From Lentzea albidocapillata subsp. violacea (lineage in GTDB: Bacteria; Actinomycetota; Actinomycetes; Mycobacteriales; Pseudonocardiaceae): DNA of 64,000 nucleotides. Positions within the stretch are counted from its first letter, which is position 1, and the number at the start of each line of letters is the position of its first letter. The translations under genes and the position numbers were made by a program. Below, piece by piece: positions 50,686 to 59,551 of the stretch. The notes beneath the pieces were generated by a model. The model made no database searches. It saw only the letters and a list, made by a program, of their open reading frames with translations, and was not told the origin of the DNA. The stretch spans positions 186,001 to 250,000 of the forward strand of contig NZ_FNET01000005.1 of the NCBI RefSeq assembly GCF_900100275.1, written 5' to 3'.

Positions 50686-51603
50686 GTGGACGTAGCACTG
50701 ATGTTTCCGGGCCAGGGATCGCAGTACCCGCGGATGGCGGCGTCCCTGTACGGCACGGATGCCGTGTTCACCTCGGTGATCGACGAGGTGTTCGAACTGT
50801 TCGGCGAGGTCGGTTCGGTCGCCTGCGAGGACTGGCTCGCCGGTGCCGACATCGACCACGTGTCCCGCGCGCAGCCGTTGCTGTTCGCGGTCGACTACGC
50901 GTTGGGACGCACCGTTCTGTCGTGGGGCGTCGAGCCGGTGGCGTTGATCGGGCACTCCGCCGGTGAGGTCGTCGCGGCGACGCTGGCGGGCGTGTTCTCG
51001 TTGGAGGAAGCCGTCTCCCTGGTGCGGGACCGGGTGCTGTCGGCCGTGCCGATCCCTTCCGGCGGCATGCTGGCCGCAGCCGCCTCCGAGGCGGATCTGT
51101 TGCCGTACCTGGAAGGCGACGTCGCGATCGCCGCCGTGAACTCCGCGCGGCAGACGATGCTGGCCGGGTCCGACGAACCGCTCGCCCGTGTGCGCGCACG
51201 GCTGGAGGCCGACGAGTACATCGTCGTGACGGTGCCGGCGTCGACGCCGTTCCACAGCCCGGCGATGCAGCCCGCCGTGGACGAGGCGCTGGCGTCGTGG
51301 AGTGCTTCGCCCCGTGCGCCGCGAATGCCGCTGTACTCGGGCTACACGGGCAAGCTGATGACGCCTCAAGACGCGCTGTCCGCGCGTTTCTGGACTCGCC
51401 AGCTGACCGACGCCGTCTACTTCGGACCGGCGCTGAACGAGCTCGTGGCGATGTACGACGTGCTGCTGGTGGAAGCCGGTCCCGGCCAGACCCTGACGTC
51501 GTTCGCACGCCGCACGAAGGCCGTGCGGTCCGGTGCGTCGCAGGTGCTGCCGTTGCTGGACTCCTCGGACACCGTCGACGCCGCTCGCGCTCGTCTGGTG
51601 TGA
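50686..51603 (+). CDS. malonyl-CoA:ACP acyltransferase-type protein
   Basis: A 305-residue FabD-fold acyltransferase with GQGSQ near residue 10, the nucleophile S91 in LIGHSAGEVVAATL and catalytic H190 in STPFHSPAM. It probably loads malonyl (or another extender or starter) onto the ACP. Most type II clusters borrow the host FabD, so a dedicated copy suggests a special acyl group or extra supply. GTG 50686 was chosen for TGGAGG upstream; the preceding hairpin overlaps any longer frame. Confidence 0.93.
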   Translation: MDVALMFPGQGSQYPRMAASLYGTDAVFTSVIDEVFELFGEVGSVACEDWLAGADIDHVSRAQPLLFAVDYALGRTVLSWGVEPVALIGHSAGEVVAATLAGVFSLEEAVSLVRDRVLSAVPIPSGGMLAAAASEADLLPYLEGDVAIAAVNSARQTMLAGSDEPLARVRARLEADEYIVVTVPASTPFHSPAMQPAVDEALASWSASPRAPRMPLYSGYTGKLMTPQDALSARFWTRQLTDAVYFGPALNELVAMYDVLLVEAGPGQTLTSFARRTKAVRSGASQVLPLLDSSDTVDAARARLV

Positions 51604-51615
51604 CTCGGCGATATA

Positions 51616-51666
51616 AAAGGGCCGCCCTCTCCCAGTTGAACTCTCCTGGGGGAAGGGCGGCCCTTT
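51616..51666. terminator. strong terminator at the end of the PKS operon
   Basis: AAAGGGCCGCCCT pairs with AGGGCGGCCCTTT around a partly paired interior. It lies between the convergent acyltransferase gene and the minus-strand mini-ORF. Confidence 0.88.
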
Positions 51667-51674
51667 GGCGGTGT

Positions 51675-51734
51675 CTAGTCGATGCCGCGGACGATGTGGT
51701 CTTCGTTCTCCGGTGGCCAATCGCTGTTTTCCAT
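51675..51734 (-). CDS. 19-residue mini-ORF
   Basis: A short acidic peptide, MENSDWPPENEDHIVRGID, between the cyclase gene and the PKS terminator. Support is indirect: a GTACCTACCTTC motif shared with the epoxide hydrolase promoter stands 6 bases before its ATG, and a terminator follows its stop. A small palindrome, TACCTAC-GAAG-GTAGGTA, covers 51735-51752. It could be a real small peptide or chance. Confidence 0.4.
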   Translation of the reverse strand: MENSDWPPENEDHIVRGID

Positions 51735-51752
51735 ACCTACGAAGGTAGGTAC
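51735..51752. promoter_or_regulatory. palindrome TACCTAC-GAAG-GTAGGTA
   Basis: A perfect 7-base inverted repeat around GAAG in the gap after the cyclase gene. Part of it (GGTAGGTAC) recurs upstream of the epoxide hydrolase gene. A possible operator or leaderless promoter for the mini-ORF. Confidence 0.45.
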
Positions 51753-51776
51753 CGTGATTCAGCTCTCACTTGAGAC

Positions 51777-52553
51777 CTAGTCGTCGAGCAGGGCGACCGC
51801 GCGGGTCCAGCCCGCCCCGGCACCCTTGATCTTGACGGGGAACGCGACGACGGTGAACCCGAAGTCCGGCAACGCCTCCAGGTTCGCGAGGCGCTCGATC
51901 TGGCAGTACTCGCGGTCACGCCCGGCGAAGTGCGCGGGCCACAGCACGCTCTCGTCCTTGGTCGTCAGGTAGCGCTTGACGATGTCCGGGAACGGCGCGT
52001 CGAGGCTGAACGCGTCGGTGGCGATCACCTTGACTCCCAGGTCCAGCAGGAAGTTCGTGGCGGGACCGTCGAGTCCGGTGTAGTCGGTGAAGTAGGTCTG
52101 GGTGCCCGCGTGCTCGGCGGCGCCGGTGTCGAGGATGACGATGTCCATCGGCTTCGGCGTGTAGCCGATGCGGGCGAACTCCTTCTCCAGCACCTCCACG
52201 CCGATGACGCCGGTGCCGTGGCCGCGGACGTCGAGCTTCACGCCGGGGTTGTGGAACCACTCCAGCGGCATCTCGTCGATGTGGCGGGGGATTCCGTTGC
52301 CGTACGTGGTCTTCGAGCCGTAGTGGGACGGCGCGTCGACGTGCGTTCCGGTGTGGGAGGTGAGGCTGATCCGGTCCAGGGTCAGGAATTCGGAGTCCCG
52401 CAGCACGGAGACGTCGAACTCGATGCCGAGCCGCGCCTTGAGCTGCTCGGCCATGTGTTCGGCACCCTGGGCGGCCGTGAGCACCTCGTGCGTCACCGGG
52501 TCCGCTTCGTACGCGGATGCGTCAATGTGGGAAGACAGATCGATGATGCGCAT
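51777..52553 (-). CDS. cyclase family protein (metal-dependent, kynurenine-formamidase-like)
   Basis: A 258-residue protein with the cyclase-family signature SHTGTHVDAPSHYGS around residue 75, whose His and Asp bind metal. Members in type II polyketide clusters close later rings; others are formamidases. Here the context favours a polyketide ring cyclase acting after the didomain aromatase. The ATG 52553 was chosen from the conserved start MRIIDLSSHID. It diverges from the small monooxygenase gene at 52646. Confidence 0.88.
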   Translation of the reverse strand: MRIIDLSSHIDASAYEADPVTHEVLTAAQGAEHMAEQLKARLGIEFDVSVLRDSEFLTLDRISLTSHTGTHVDAPSHYGSKTTYGNGIPRHIDEMPLEWFHNPGVKLDVRGHGTGVIGVEVLEKEFARIGYTPKPMDIVILDTGAAEHAGTQTYFTDYTGLDGPATNFLLDLGVKVIATDAFSLDAPFPDIVKRYLTTKDESVLWPAHFAGRDREYCQIERLANLEALPDFGFTVVAFPVKIKGAGAGWTRAVALLDD

Positions 52554-52645
52554 GCGTTCGAGCTTGGCGGGCGTTCCTTGAGCACGTCTCAAGAGGCGGT
52601 GTGCATGGTTTTTCTAGCCTGACACCGTTTTGGAGGAGCCACCTC

Positions 52646-52936
52646 ATGATCACCTTCCTCAACCGCTTCACGCTCACCGGTGACCCCGAGGAGTTCGAGA
52701 AGGCCTTCGACGAGACGGCGGCGTTCCTGCGCGAGCAGCCGGGCCTGATCAGGTACACGCTCTCGCGCCAGCTGGACGACCCGGCGTCGTACATCAACAT
52801 CGCGTTGTGGGAGAGCGCCGACGCCCTGCGCGCGGCGCTGGCCCACCCGGACTTCGGCAACCACGCCAAGGCCATGCGCGGCCTGGCCGAGTCCACGGGC
52901 GCGATCTTCAACCCGCGCCTGTCCTTTGAAGCCTGA
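52646..52936 (+). CDS. antibiotic biosynthesis monooxygenase (ABM) domain protein
   Basis: A 96-residue ferredoxin-fold protein of the ActVA-Orf6 type ([20 protein letters not shown], then [24 protein letters not shown]). Cofactor-free monooxygenases of this group oxidise polyketide hydroquinones to quinones; others act as heme-degrading or cyclising enzymes. A strong GGAGGAG precedes the ATG. Its stop overlaps the next start (TGATG), so it is coupled to the CaiB-type gene. Confidence 0.87.
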   Translation: MITFLNRFTLTGDPEEFEKAFDETAAFLREQPGLIRYTLSRQLDDPASYINIALWESADALRAALAHPDFGNHAKAMRGLAESTGAIFNPRLSFEA

Positions 52937-53943
52937 TGGGGCCGCTTGACGGGCTGAAGGTCGTCGAGTTCGGCGGCATCGGTCCCGGCCCGCACGGCGC
53001 GATGCTGCTGGCGGACCTCGGCGCGGAGGTCGTGCGCGTCGAACGTCCGTCCGGCGGGCTGTCCGTGGTGCCGGACGCCTCCCGCGACTTCCTGTTGCGC
53101 GGCAGGCGTTCGGTGTCCGCGGACCTGAAGTCCGCGGACGGGAGGGCGGCGGTGCTGGCGTTGGTCTCGTCGGCCGACGTGGTGATCGAGGGCTTCCGCC
53201 CCGGCGTGCTGGAGCGGCTCGGTCTCGGGCCGTCCGACTGCCTGGCGGTCAACCCCGGCCTGATCTACGCGCGGATGACCGGGTGGGGCCAGGACGGGCC
53301 GCTGGCCCAGCGCGCCGGGCACGACATCAACTACCTGTCGGTCACCGGGGTGCTGCACGCGATCGGCAAGCCGCCGCTCAACCTGGTCGGCGACTTCGGT
53401 GGTGGCTCGCTCTACCTGGTGCTGGGCGTGCTGGCGGCGTTGTGGGAACGGCAGCGCACCGGGCTCGGCCAGGTCGTCGACGCGGCGATCGTCGACGGGG
53501 TGGCGTCGCTCGCGCAGATGATCTGGTCGATGAGGTCGCAGTCGGTGTGGGAGGACTCGCCGGAGTCGAACCTGCTCGACGGCGGGTGCCCGTTCTACTC
53601 GATCTACGAGTGCGCGGACGGCCGGTCCGTCGCGGTGGGGTCGCTGGAACCGCAGTTCTACGCCCTGCTGCTGGCAGGGCTGGAACTGTCCGCTTCGGAC
53701 CTGCCCGACCAGATGGACCGCGACTCGTGGCCGTTGCTGCGCAAGACGTTCGCCGAGGCGTTCCTGACCCGTACGCGCGACGAGTGGTCGGAGGTGTTCG
53801 CCTCGTCCGACGCCTGCGTGACTCCGGTGCTGAGTCTGGAGGAGGCGGTCTCGCATCCGCACCTGGTCGCACGCGGAGTGTTCACCTCCGACGGGGCGGC
53901 CGTGCCCGCACCACGCTTTTCCGCGGAGTTTTTCGGGGACTAG
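52936..53943 (+). CDS. alpha-methylacyl-CoA racemase-like CoA-transferase family III protein
   Basis: A 335-residue CaiB/BaiF-family protein. The segments [14 protein letters not shown] and [16 protein letters not shown] match alpha-methylacyl-CoA racemases, in which the His and Asp of these motifs move the alpha proton. It would invert the 2-methyl centre of a branched acyl-CoA. That would suit a 2-methyl-branched starter derived from Ile or Val, but the gene could equally be a degradation gene at the cluster edge. Coupled to the ABM gene upstream and followed by the LLM-type oxidoreductase. Confidence 0.88.
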   Translation: MGPLDGLKVVEFGGIGPGPHGAMLLADLGAEVVRVERPSGGLSVVPDASRDFLLRGRRSVSADLKSADGRAAVLALVSSADVVIEGFRPGVLERLGLGPSDCLAVNPGLIYARMTGWGQDGPLAQRAGHDINYLSVTGVLHAIGKPPLNLVGDFGGGSLYLVLGVLAALWERQRTGLGQVVDAAIVDGVASLAQMIWSMRSQSVWEDSPESNLLDGGCPFYSIYECADGRSVAVGSLEPQFYALLLAGLELSASDLPDQMDRDSWPLLRKTFAEAFLTRTRDEWSEVFASSDACVTPVLSLEEAVSHPHLVARGVFTSDGAAVPAPRFSAEFFGD

Positions 53944-53953
53944 ATTCGAGTTC

Positions 53954-54886
53954 GTGGAACTGCGCATCTTCACCGAGCCCCAGCAGGGGGCGAGCTACGA
54001 CGACCTGCTCCGGGTGGCCAGGACGGCCGAGGACGCCGGCTACGGCGCCTTCTTCCGCTCCGACCACTACCTCCAGATGGGCTCGGCCGACGGACTGCCC
54101 GGCCCGACCGACCCGTGGATCACGTTCGCCGGGCTGGCCCGCGACACGTCGACGATCCGCCTGGGCACGCTGATGACCGCCGCGACGTTCCGCCACCCCG
54201 GACCGCTGGCCATCAGCGTCGCCCAGGTCGACCAGATGTCGGGCGGCCGGGTGGAGTTCGGCATCGGCGCCGGGTGGTACGAGGCCGAGCACAACGCGTA
54301 CGGCATCCCGTTCCCGTCGCTGGGGGAGCGCTTCGACCGTTACGAGGAGCAGGTCGCGATCATCACCGGCCTGTGGGAGACCCCGGTCGGCGGCACCTTC
54401 TCGTTCGAGGGCAAGCACTACACGCTCACCGACTCGCCCGCGCTGCCCAAGCCCGCGCAGGAGCGCGTCCCGCTGCTGATCGGCGGCATGGGCGCCAAGC
54501 GCACCCCTGCCTTGGCCGCGTCCTGCGCCACCGAGTTCAACCTGCCGTTCGTCGGCATCGACGCCGCCGCCGAGCAGTTCGCCCGTGTCGACGCCGCGTG
54601 CGAGGAGATCGGCCGCGACCCGAAGGAGATCATCCGTTCGGTCGCGCTCGTCGCGTGCGTCGGCCGCACCGACGCCGACGTCGCCCGCCGGGCCGCCGCG
54701 ATCGGCCGCGAAGCGGGCGAACTCAGGGAGAACGGCCTGGCCGGCACCCCGGCCGAGGTCGCCCACCGCATCGGCGCGTGGCGCGAGGCGACCGGCATCC
54801 AGCGCGTCTACCTGCAGATCCTGGATCTCGCCGACCTCGACCACATCACCGAGATCGCCACGGACGTCGCCCCGCAGCTGATCTGA
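53954..54886 (+). CDS. LLM-class F420/flavin-dependent oxidoreductase
   Basis: A 310-residue luciferase-like TIM barrel (MELRIFTEPQQGASYDDLLR, then the family segments GTLMTAATFRHPG and FGIGAGWYEAEH). Actinobacterial members usually use F420 or FMN. The substrate is unknown. It starts at GTG 53954, 10 bases after the racemase stop, so the ABM-racemase-LLM set is one operon. It is the last plus-strand gene before the core region; whether it belongs to the cluster is unclear. Confidence 0.9.
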   Translation: MELRIFTEPQQGASYDDLLRVARTAEDAGYGAFFRSDHYLQMGSADGLPGPTDPWITFAGLARDTSTIRLGTLMTAATFRHPGPLAISVAQVDQMSGGRVEFGIGAGWYEAEHNAYGIPFPSLGERFDRYEEQVAIITGLWETPVGGTFSFEGKHYTLTDSPALPKPAQERVPLLIGGMGAKRTPALAASCATEFNLPFVGIDAAAEQFARVDAACEEIGRDPKEIIRSVALVACVGRTDADVARRAAAIGREAGELRENGLAGTPAEVAHRIGAWREATGIQRVYLQILDLADLDHITEIATDVAPQLI

Positions 54887-54893
54887 CGCAGCT

Positions 54894-54919
54894 CTGATAT
54901 ATCGCGTATTGGATATCAG
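54894..54919. repeat. GATATATC element with inverted arms
   Basis: CTGATAT at 54894 and ATATCAG ending at 54919 frame ATCGCGTATTGG. It lies between the convergent LLM gene and the Tat-exported protein gene and overlaps the latter's stop. Related to the copies at 54978 and 57732. Confidence 0.55.
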
Positions 54920-55410
54920 GCGAGCGCTTTGCGGACCGCTGACGGCATCGGCAGGACGTAGTTCGCGAACCGCCGCCGATATCCGATATATCGCAGCTGG
55001 AGGCCGGGCTCGTCGAAGTAGCGTTTCTCCAGCCTGTCCTGCCCGAGCACCAGCTTCAGCCCACGTCCGAGCATCGACGGAGAGTCGAGGCCGAAGCGGG
55101 CCCGCAGCACATCGGCGGCCGCATGGTCGCCGAACTCCAGCGCTGCCCGCCGCACGGACTCGACCGGCACCATCAGGTACTGCTCGTCGGCGCGGACCCC
55201 GTCACGGTGTGCGATGCCCAATGCTTTGAGGGCCTTCTGGTGTGCTCCACCATCGAGGCCGAGGTAGTACTGCTCCCAGTCGCTGACCTGGATCTCACCG
55301 CTCCACGTCCGAGCGAGTGCGGCCGCCGCCGCCGACTCGTTCGAACTGATTCCGCCTGCCAGCGCCGTTAATCCGGCAGCAGCCAACAACTGGCGTCGGG
55401 ATAACCTCAC
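54916..55410 (-). CDS. Tat-exported protein of unknown function
   Basis: A 164-residue protein with a twin-arginine signal (RLSRRQLLAAAGLTALAGG) and a likely cut near residue 30. The mature part is mostly helical (SDWEQYYLGLDGGAHQKALK, later LRARFGLDSPSMLGRGLKLVLG). No enzyme motif is seen and no named family is recognised with certainty. The AT-rich element GATATCCGATATATCG is inside its 3' coding part, giving the residues YIGYRR. It may belong to the ancestral lipB neighbourhood rather than the cluster. Confidence 0.8.
   Translation of the reverse strand: MRLSRRQLLAAAGLTALAGGISSNESAAAAALARTWSGEIQVSDWEQYYLGLDGGAHQKALKALGIAHRDGVRADEQYLMVPVESVRRAALEFGDHAAADVLRARFGLDSPSMLGRGLKLVLGQDRLEKRYFDEPGLQLRYIGYRRRFANYVLPMPSAVRKALA
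54978..54993. repeat. GATATATC element inside the Tat-protein gene
   Basis: GATATCCGATATATCG, the same layout as the palindrome at 57732, here within coding sequence. Confidence 0.55.
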
Positions 55411-55464
55411 GACGCACCCTCCTCCGAATTCCCCCAGGAGACGCCACAGGTTCTCGCCGCGGGG

Positions 55465-56193
55465 CTACGGAATGCTAGCGAAGGTGATACCCGGGGCGAC
55501 GGGGCCAGTGCGGGTCAGCGTGCGGTCCGTCAGGGGAAGCGTTCCGTCGAGCGCCGCGAGCACTGCGTCACGGGCGAGCGGCAGGACCTCGGCGACGGTG
55601 ACGTCGCGGCCCAGCTCCTGTGAGAGGGAAGCGACGCCCGCGTCCTTGATCCCGCAGGGAATGATGTCGCCGAACGCGTCGAGGCTCGCGTTGCAGTTGA
55701 TCTCGAAGCCGTGCATGGTCACGCCACGCTGCACGCGGATGCCGATGGCGGCGACCTTGCGCTCCGGCCCGCGGTCGTCGGCGGGCAGCCACACGCCGCT
55801 GCGGCCCTCGATCCGGCCGGTGTGCACGCCGAGCCGGTCGCACACGTCGATCAGGCCCTGCTCGACGCGCCGCACGTACTCCACGACGTCGATCGGATCG
55901 GCGAGCTTGACGATCGGGTAGCCGACCAGCTGGCCCGGGCCGTGCCAGGTGATCTTGCCGCCGCGGTCGACGTCGATGACGGGGGTGTCGCCACCGCGCG
56001 GGCGCTCCTCGTCGAGGGTGCGCCGGCCGCAGGTGTAGACGGGCGGGTGTTCGAGCAGCAGGAGGGTGTCCGGGCGGGTGCCGTTGGCGCGCGCCTCCGC
56101 GATCTCCTTCTGCAGGTCCCACGCCGCCATGTAGTCGATGAGCCCCAGCTCACGGATCACGACGGGGTCTGACGAGGTCCGGCACGAGTTCAC
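55465..56193 (-). CDS. lipB: lipoyl(octanoyl) transferase LipB
   Basis: A 242-residue enzyme that moves octanoyl from ACP to lipoyl domains. The family signature [17 protein letters not shown] (about residues 80-97), [12 protein letters not shown] and the catalytic Cys in [14 protein letters not shown] with the Lys are all present. The start is GTG 56193, overlapping the PAP2 gene by 44 bases; a GTG at 56160 would cut the overlap to 11. It supplies the substrate for LipA, now encoded 51 kb away at 2998. Confidence 0.96.
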   Translation of the reverse strand: MNSCRTSSDPVVIRELGLIDYMAAWDLQKEIAEARANGTRPDTLLLLEHPPVYTCGRRTLDEERPRGGDTPVIDVDRGGKITWHGPGQLVGYPIVKLADPIDVVEYVRRVEQGLIDVCDRLGVHTGRIEGRSGVWLPADDRGPERKVAAIGIRVQRGVTMHGFEINCNASLDAFGDIIPCGIKDAGVASLSQELGRDVTVAEVLPLARDAVLAALDGTLPLTDRTLTRTGPVAPGITFASIP

Positions 56194-56728
56194 GACCCGA
56201 CGTTACCAACCCCAGGAGCATGGCCGCCAAAAGTCCGATGCCCGTCACACCCAGCACCGCGCCGACGACATCGGTGACCCAGTGCATCTCCAGGATGATC
56301 CTCGCGAATCCCGCCACCAGCACCGCGAGCACCGCCCACAGCACACCGCGCTTCAGCAGGACGACCATCGTGAAACCGACCGACGCGACCGCCACCGTGT
56401 GCCCGCTCGGATAGCTCGGCAGGTGGTACTCGACGGGCCGCACGCGGTCGAACAGGAACCGCGTCAGCAAGGTCGCGCAGCACAGCGCGTGCAACGCCAG
56501 GCCCTTCCAGAGCCGCAGGTCGCGCCGCCGCCAGGCCAGGACGAACAACACCGCCGCGAACGCCCACCCGATCGTCGGTCCGAGCACCAGGCTCACCGCG
56601 AACGCGGTCGTGCGCAGCCACTCGGGTCGCGGCAGTTCGTCGTGCACCCACGCGTCGAGCCCGGTCATCTCGGGAAGTCCCAGCAGGATCCACGAGATGA
56701 CCAGCACCGCCGCCACCGCACGCGTCAT
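56150..56728 (-). CDS. PAP2 family membrane phosphatase
   Basis: A 192-residue integral membrane protein with about five helices and the three phosphatase motifs: a shortened [18 protein letters not shown] with the catalytic His, and [18 protein letters not shown]. It probably dephosphorylates a lipid phosphate such as undecaprenyl pyrophosphate or phosphatidate outside the membrane. Its start overlaps the stop of the epimerase gene (ATGA), and its end overlaps lipB. Confidence 0.9.
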   Translation of the reverse strand: MTRAVAAVLVISWILLGLPEMTGLDAWVHDELPRPEWLRTTAFAVSLVLGPTIGWAFAAVLFVLAWRRRDLRLWKGLALHALCCATLLTRFLFDRVRPVEYHLPSYPSGHTVAVASVGFTMVVLLKRGVLWAVLAVLVAGFARIILEMHWVTDVVGAVLGVTGIGLLAAMLLGLVTSGRELVPDLVRPRRDP

Positions 56729-57615
56729 GCGACCGCCGCGTTCAGGGCCGCCGGCAGCGTGGGATGCAGGAAGTGGAACCCGTGCCTCTCCAACACCTTC
56801 GGCGTCAGGCCCGGACCGCTGAGCAGCAGCTCCTGCGCCATCTCGGCGCCGAGCAACGTCTTGAGCGCGAACGCCGGCACCGTCCACGGAGTCGGCCGGC
56901 TCAGCGCCGTGCCGACCGCCTTGGTGAACTCGGCGTTCGTCACCGGAGCCGGGCCCGCGACGTTCACCGGCCCGCGGATCTCCTCGTGCTCGACGGCGAA
57001 CCGGTAGGCGGACACGACGTCGTCCAGCGACACCCACGGGAAGAACTGCTCGCCACTGCCGAGCTTGCCGCCCAGGAAGAACTGGAACACCGGCTTGAGC
57101 CGGCCGAACACACCGCCCGACGGAGAGATGACGACAGCGGTGCGCATGAGCACGACCCGCACACCGCCTTCCTGCGCCGCGGACGTCGCCGCCTCCCAGT
57201 CCTGGGTCAGCCGCGACATGAAGGTGTGGCCGCCCGGCGCGTCCTCGTCCGCGAGGCGCGACGCGGTGTCACCGTAGAAGTGGGCGCCGGACGAGCTCAC
57301 CAGCGCCGGCACCCCGTGCTCGACGCAGGCCGCCGACAGCACCTCGGCCGGCACGACCCGGCTGTCGTGCAGCACCTGCTTGCGCGCGTCGTCCCACCGC
57401 TTGTCGGCGATGCCCGCACCGCACAGGTTGATGACGGCGTCGACGCCGTCGAACGTCCCGTCGTCAACGCGCCCGGCGTACGGGTCCCAGCCGCGTTCGT
57501 CGGGTGCGGCGGCTTTGCGGCGCACCAGCCGCAGCACCTCGTGGCCGGCGGCGCGCATGGACGCCACCAGGCTCGTTCCGATCAAGCCCGACGATCCCGC
57601 GATGACGACTCGCAT
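56725..57615 (-). CDS. TIGR01777-type NAD(P)-binding epimerase-like protein
   Basis: A 296-residue extended-SDR protein: MRVVIAGSSGLIGTSLVASM (cofactor loop), NLCGAGIADKRWDDARK, SSSGAHFYGDT and a C-terminal DUF1731 segment (LLGAEMAQELLLSGPGLTPK). The family is widespread, often near lipB/lipA in actinobacteria, and annotated as a sugar-nucleotide epimerase without proven substrate. The ATG 57615 was chosen because the cofactor loop begins at once. Coupled to the PAP2 gene. Confidence 0.93.
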   Translation of the reverse strand: MRVVIAGSSGLIGTSLVASMRAAGHEVLRLVRRKAAAPDERGWDPYAGRVDDGTFDGVDAVINLCGAGIADKRWDDARKQVLHDSRVVPAEVLSAACVEHGVPALVSSSGAHFYGDTASRLADEDAPGGHTFMSRLTQDWEAATSAAQEGGVRVVLMRTAVVISPSGGVFGRLKPVFQFFLGGKLGSGEQFFPWVSLDDVVSAYRFAVEHEEIRGPVNVAGPAPVTNAEFTKAVGTALSRPTPWTVPAFALKTLLGAEMAQELLLSGPGLTPKVLERHGFHFLHPTLPAALNAAVA

Positions 57616-57682
57616 AGCTAGATCGTTCCCCACTCACGCACCGCGTGCACAGCCACTCCTGGCACATCTGACCCAGGATGTG

Positions 57683-57718
57683 CTGAAGGCCACCCCGGCA
57701 AACCGGAGTGGCCTTCAG
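57683..57718. terminator. terminator downstream of sucB
   Basis: CTGAAGGCCACCCCGG pairs with CCGGAGTGGCCTTCAG (one mismatch) around CAAA. It lies beyond the sucB stop on the minus strand. Confidence 0.85.
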
Positions 57719-57731
57719 GTCACACGTTCTG

Positions 57732-57757
57732 CTGATATCTGATATATCGGATATCAG
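57732..57757. repeat. 26-base GATATATC palindrome, fullest copy
   Basis: CTGATATC, then TGATATATCG, then GATATCAG: a palindrome centred on GATATATC with a single asymmetric pair. It lies 16 bases beyond the sucB stop, next to its terminator. It is the best copy of the element seen at 2870, 2966, 8379, 54894 and 54978. Confidence 0.7.
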
Positions 57758-57772
57758 TCCTGCTCAGAGTGT

Positions 57773-59500
57773 TCAGAGACCGAGGTCGGCCTCGAACGCG
57801 CCCTCCTCGAGACGGTTCTTGACCGTCGTGAGGAAGCGGCCCGCGTCGGCACCGTCGACCAGGCGGTGGTCGTAGGTGAGCGCGAGGTACATCATCGAGC
57901 GGATCGCGATGGTGTCGTTGCCGTCCTCGTCGGTCATGACGACCGCGCGCTTCTTGACGACGCCGACGCCCAGGATGCCGACCTGCGGCTGCTGGATGAT
58001 CGGGGTGTCGAAGAGCGCGCCGTTGCTGCCGAGGTTGGTCAGCGAGAACGTGCCGCCGGCGAGCTCGTCGGGCGTGAGCTTGTTGGAGCGGGCGCGCGCA
58101 GCCAGGTCACCGATCTTGTGGGCGATGCCCGACAGGTTCAGGTCACCGGCGTTGTGGATCACGGCGTTGAGCAGGCCGCGCTCCGTGTCGATCGCCATAC
58201 CGAGGTGCTCGGCACCGTGGTAGGTGACCTCCTTGCGCTCCTCGTCGATCGACGCGTTGAGCACCGGGTGGGCCTTGAGGGCCTCGATGGCGGCCTTGGC
58301 GAAGAACGGCAGGAACGTGAGCTTCGCGCCCTCGCGAGCCTCGAACGCCTTCTTGGCCTGGTTGCGCAGCCGGGCGATCTTGGTCACGTCGACCTCGAAC
58401 ACCTGGGTGAGCTGGGCCGAGCCCTGCAGGGACTCACGCGTGCGCTGCGCGACGATCTGACGCAGGCGCGGGAGCTTCTGCACGGTGCCGCGCTTGCCCG
58501 AGTTGTCGACCGCGGCCGGAGCCGAGGTGCGGGAGGCGGGAGCGGCAGCCGGAGCAGCGGCGGCGGGCGCGGGAGCCGGGGCCTTCTTGGCCTCGACGGC
58601 GGCCAGCACGTCCTGCTTGCGGATGCGGCCACCGACGCCGGTGCCCTTGAGCGAGCCCAGGTCGATGCCGTTCTCCGACGCGAGCTTGCGCACGAGCGGA
58701 GTGACGTACGGCGTGCCGTTCGCGTCGTCCGAAGTGGACTGCGCGGCGGCGGGAGCGGCCTGCGGAGCCGGAGCGGCGGGGGCCGGAGCCGGTGCCGGGG
58801 CGGACTGCGGGGCCGGAGCCGGAGCGGCCTGCTGGGGAGCGGGCTTGGACTCCGGGGCGGGCGCGGCGGCCGGAGCCGGGCTGCCCGAACCGATGACGGC
58901 GAGCTTGCCGCCGACCTCGACGGTCTCGTCCTCACCGGCGCTGATCTCGAGTAGCGTGCCCGCGACCGGCGACGGGATCTCGGTGTCGACCTTGTCGGTC
59001 GAGACCTCGAGCAGCGGCTCGTCGACCTCGACGCTGTCGCCGACCTGCTTGAGCCAGCGGGTGACGGTGCCCTCGGTGACGGACTCGCCGAGCGCGGGCA
59101 TCGTGACGTCGGTGCCCTCGGCCGGACCACCGGACTGGGCGGGGGCCGCGGGAGCCGGAGCTTCCTGCGCCTGTTCGGACGGCTGCGCGGACGGCTGCGT
59201 CTGCTGCGGCTCGGGAGCGGACTCCTGGGCCGGGGCGGGCGCGGGCTCGGACGGTGCGGCGTCGCCGTCACCGATGACCGCGAGCTCACCGCCGACCTCG
59301 ACGGTGTCGTCCTCCTGCGCGACGATCTTCTGCAGGACGCCGGCCGCCGGGGACGGGATCTCGGTGTCGACCTTGTCGGTGGACACCTCGAGCAACGGCT
59401 CGTCCACCTCCACCCGGTCGCCTTCTTGCTTCAACCACCGGGTGACCGTGCCCTCGGTGACGCTCTCACCGAGTGCGGGCATCTGGACGGAGAAGGCCAT
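57773..59500 (-). CDS. sucB: 2-oxoglutarate dehydrogenase E2 (dihydrolipoamide succinyltransferase)
   Basis: A 575-residue E2 subunit with two N-terminal lipoyl domains (lipoylated Lys in [13 protein letters not shown], about residues 1-78 and 130-205), long Ala/Pro linkers, an E3-binding domain ([20 protein letters not shown]) and a catalytic acyltransferase domain ending with the active His in [16 protein letters not shown]. It passes acyl groups to CoA in the citric-acid-cycle complex and needs LipA/LipB for activity. The lpd gene is 51 bases upstream, so they form an operon. Confidence 0.96.
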   Translation of the reverse strand: MAFSVQMPALGESVTEGTVTRWLKQEGDRVEVDEPLLEVSTDKVDTEIPSPAAGVLQKIVAQEDDTVEVGGELAVIGDGDAAPSEPAPAPAQESAPEPQQTQPSAQPSEQAQEAPAPAAPAQSGGPAEGTDVTMPALGESVTEGTVTRWLKQVGDSVEVDEPLLEVSTDKVDTEIPSPVAGTLLEISAGEDETVEVGGKLAVIGSGSPAPAAAPAPESKPAPQQAAPAPAPQSAPAPAPAPAAPAPQAAPAAAQSTSDDANGTPYVTPLVRKLASENGIDLGSLKGTGVGGRIRKQDVLAAVEAKKAPAPAPAAAAPAAAPASRTSAPAAVDNSGKRGTVQKLPRLRQIVAQRTRESLQGSAQLTQVFEVDVTKIARLRNQAKKAFEAREGAKLTFLPFFAKAAIEALKAHPVLNASIDEERKEVTYHGAEHLGMAIDTERGLLNAVIHNAGDLNLSGIAHKIGDLAARARSNKLTPDELAGGTFSLTNLGSNGALFDTPIIQQPQVGILGVGVVKKRAVVMTDEDGNDTIAIRSMMYLALTYDHRLVDGADAGRFLTTVKNRLEEGAFEADLGL

Positions 59501-59551
59501 TGTTCGCTGACTCCTCGTGCTCTCGTGTGGCTGACTTTGTGTGGGGAACGG

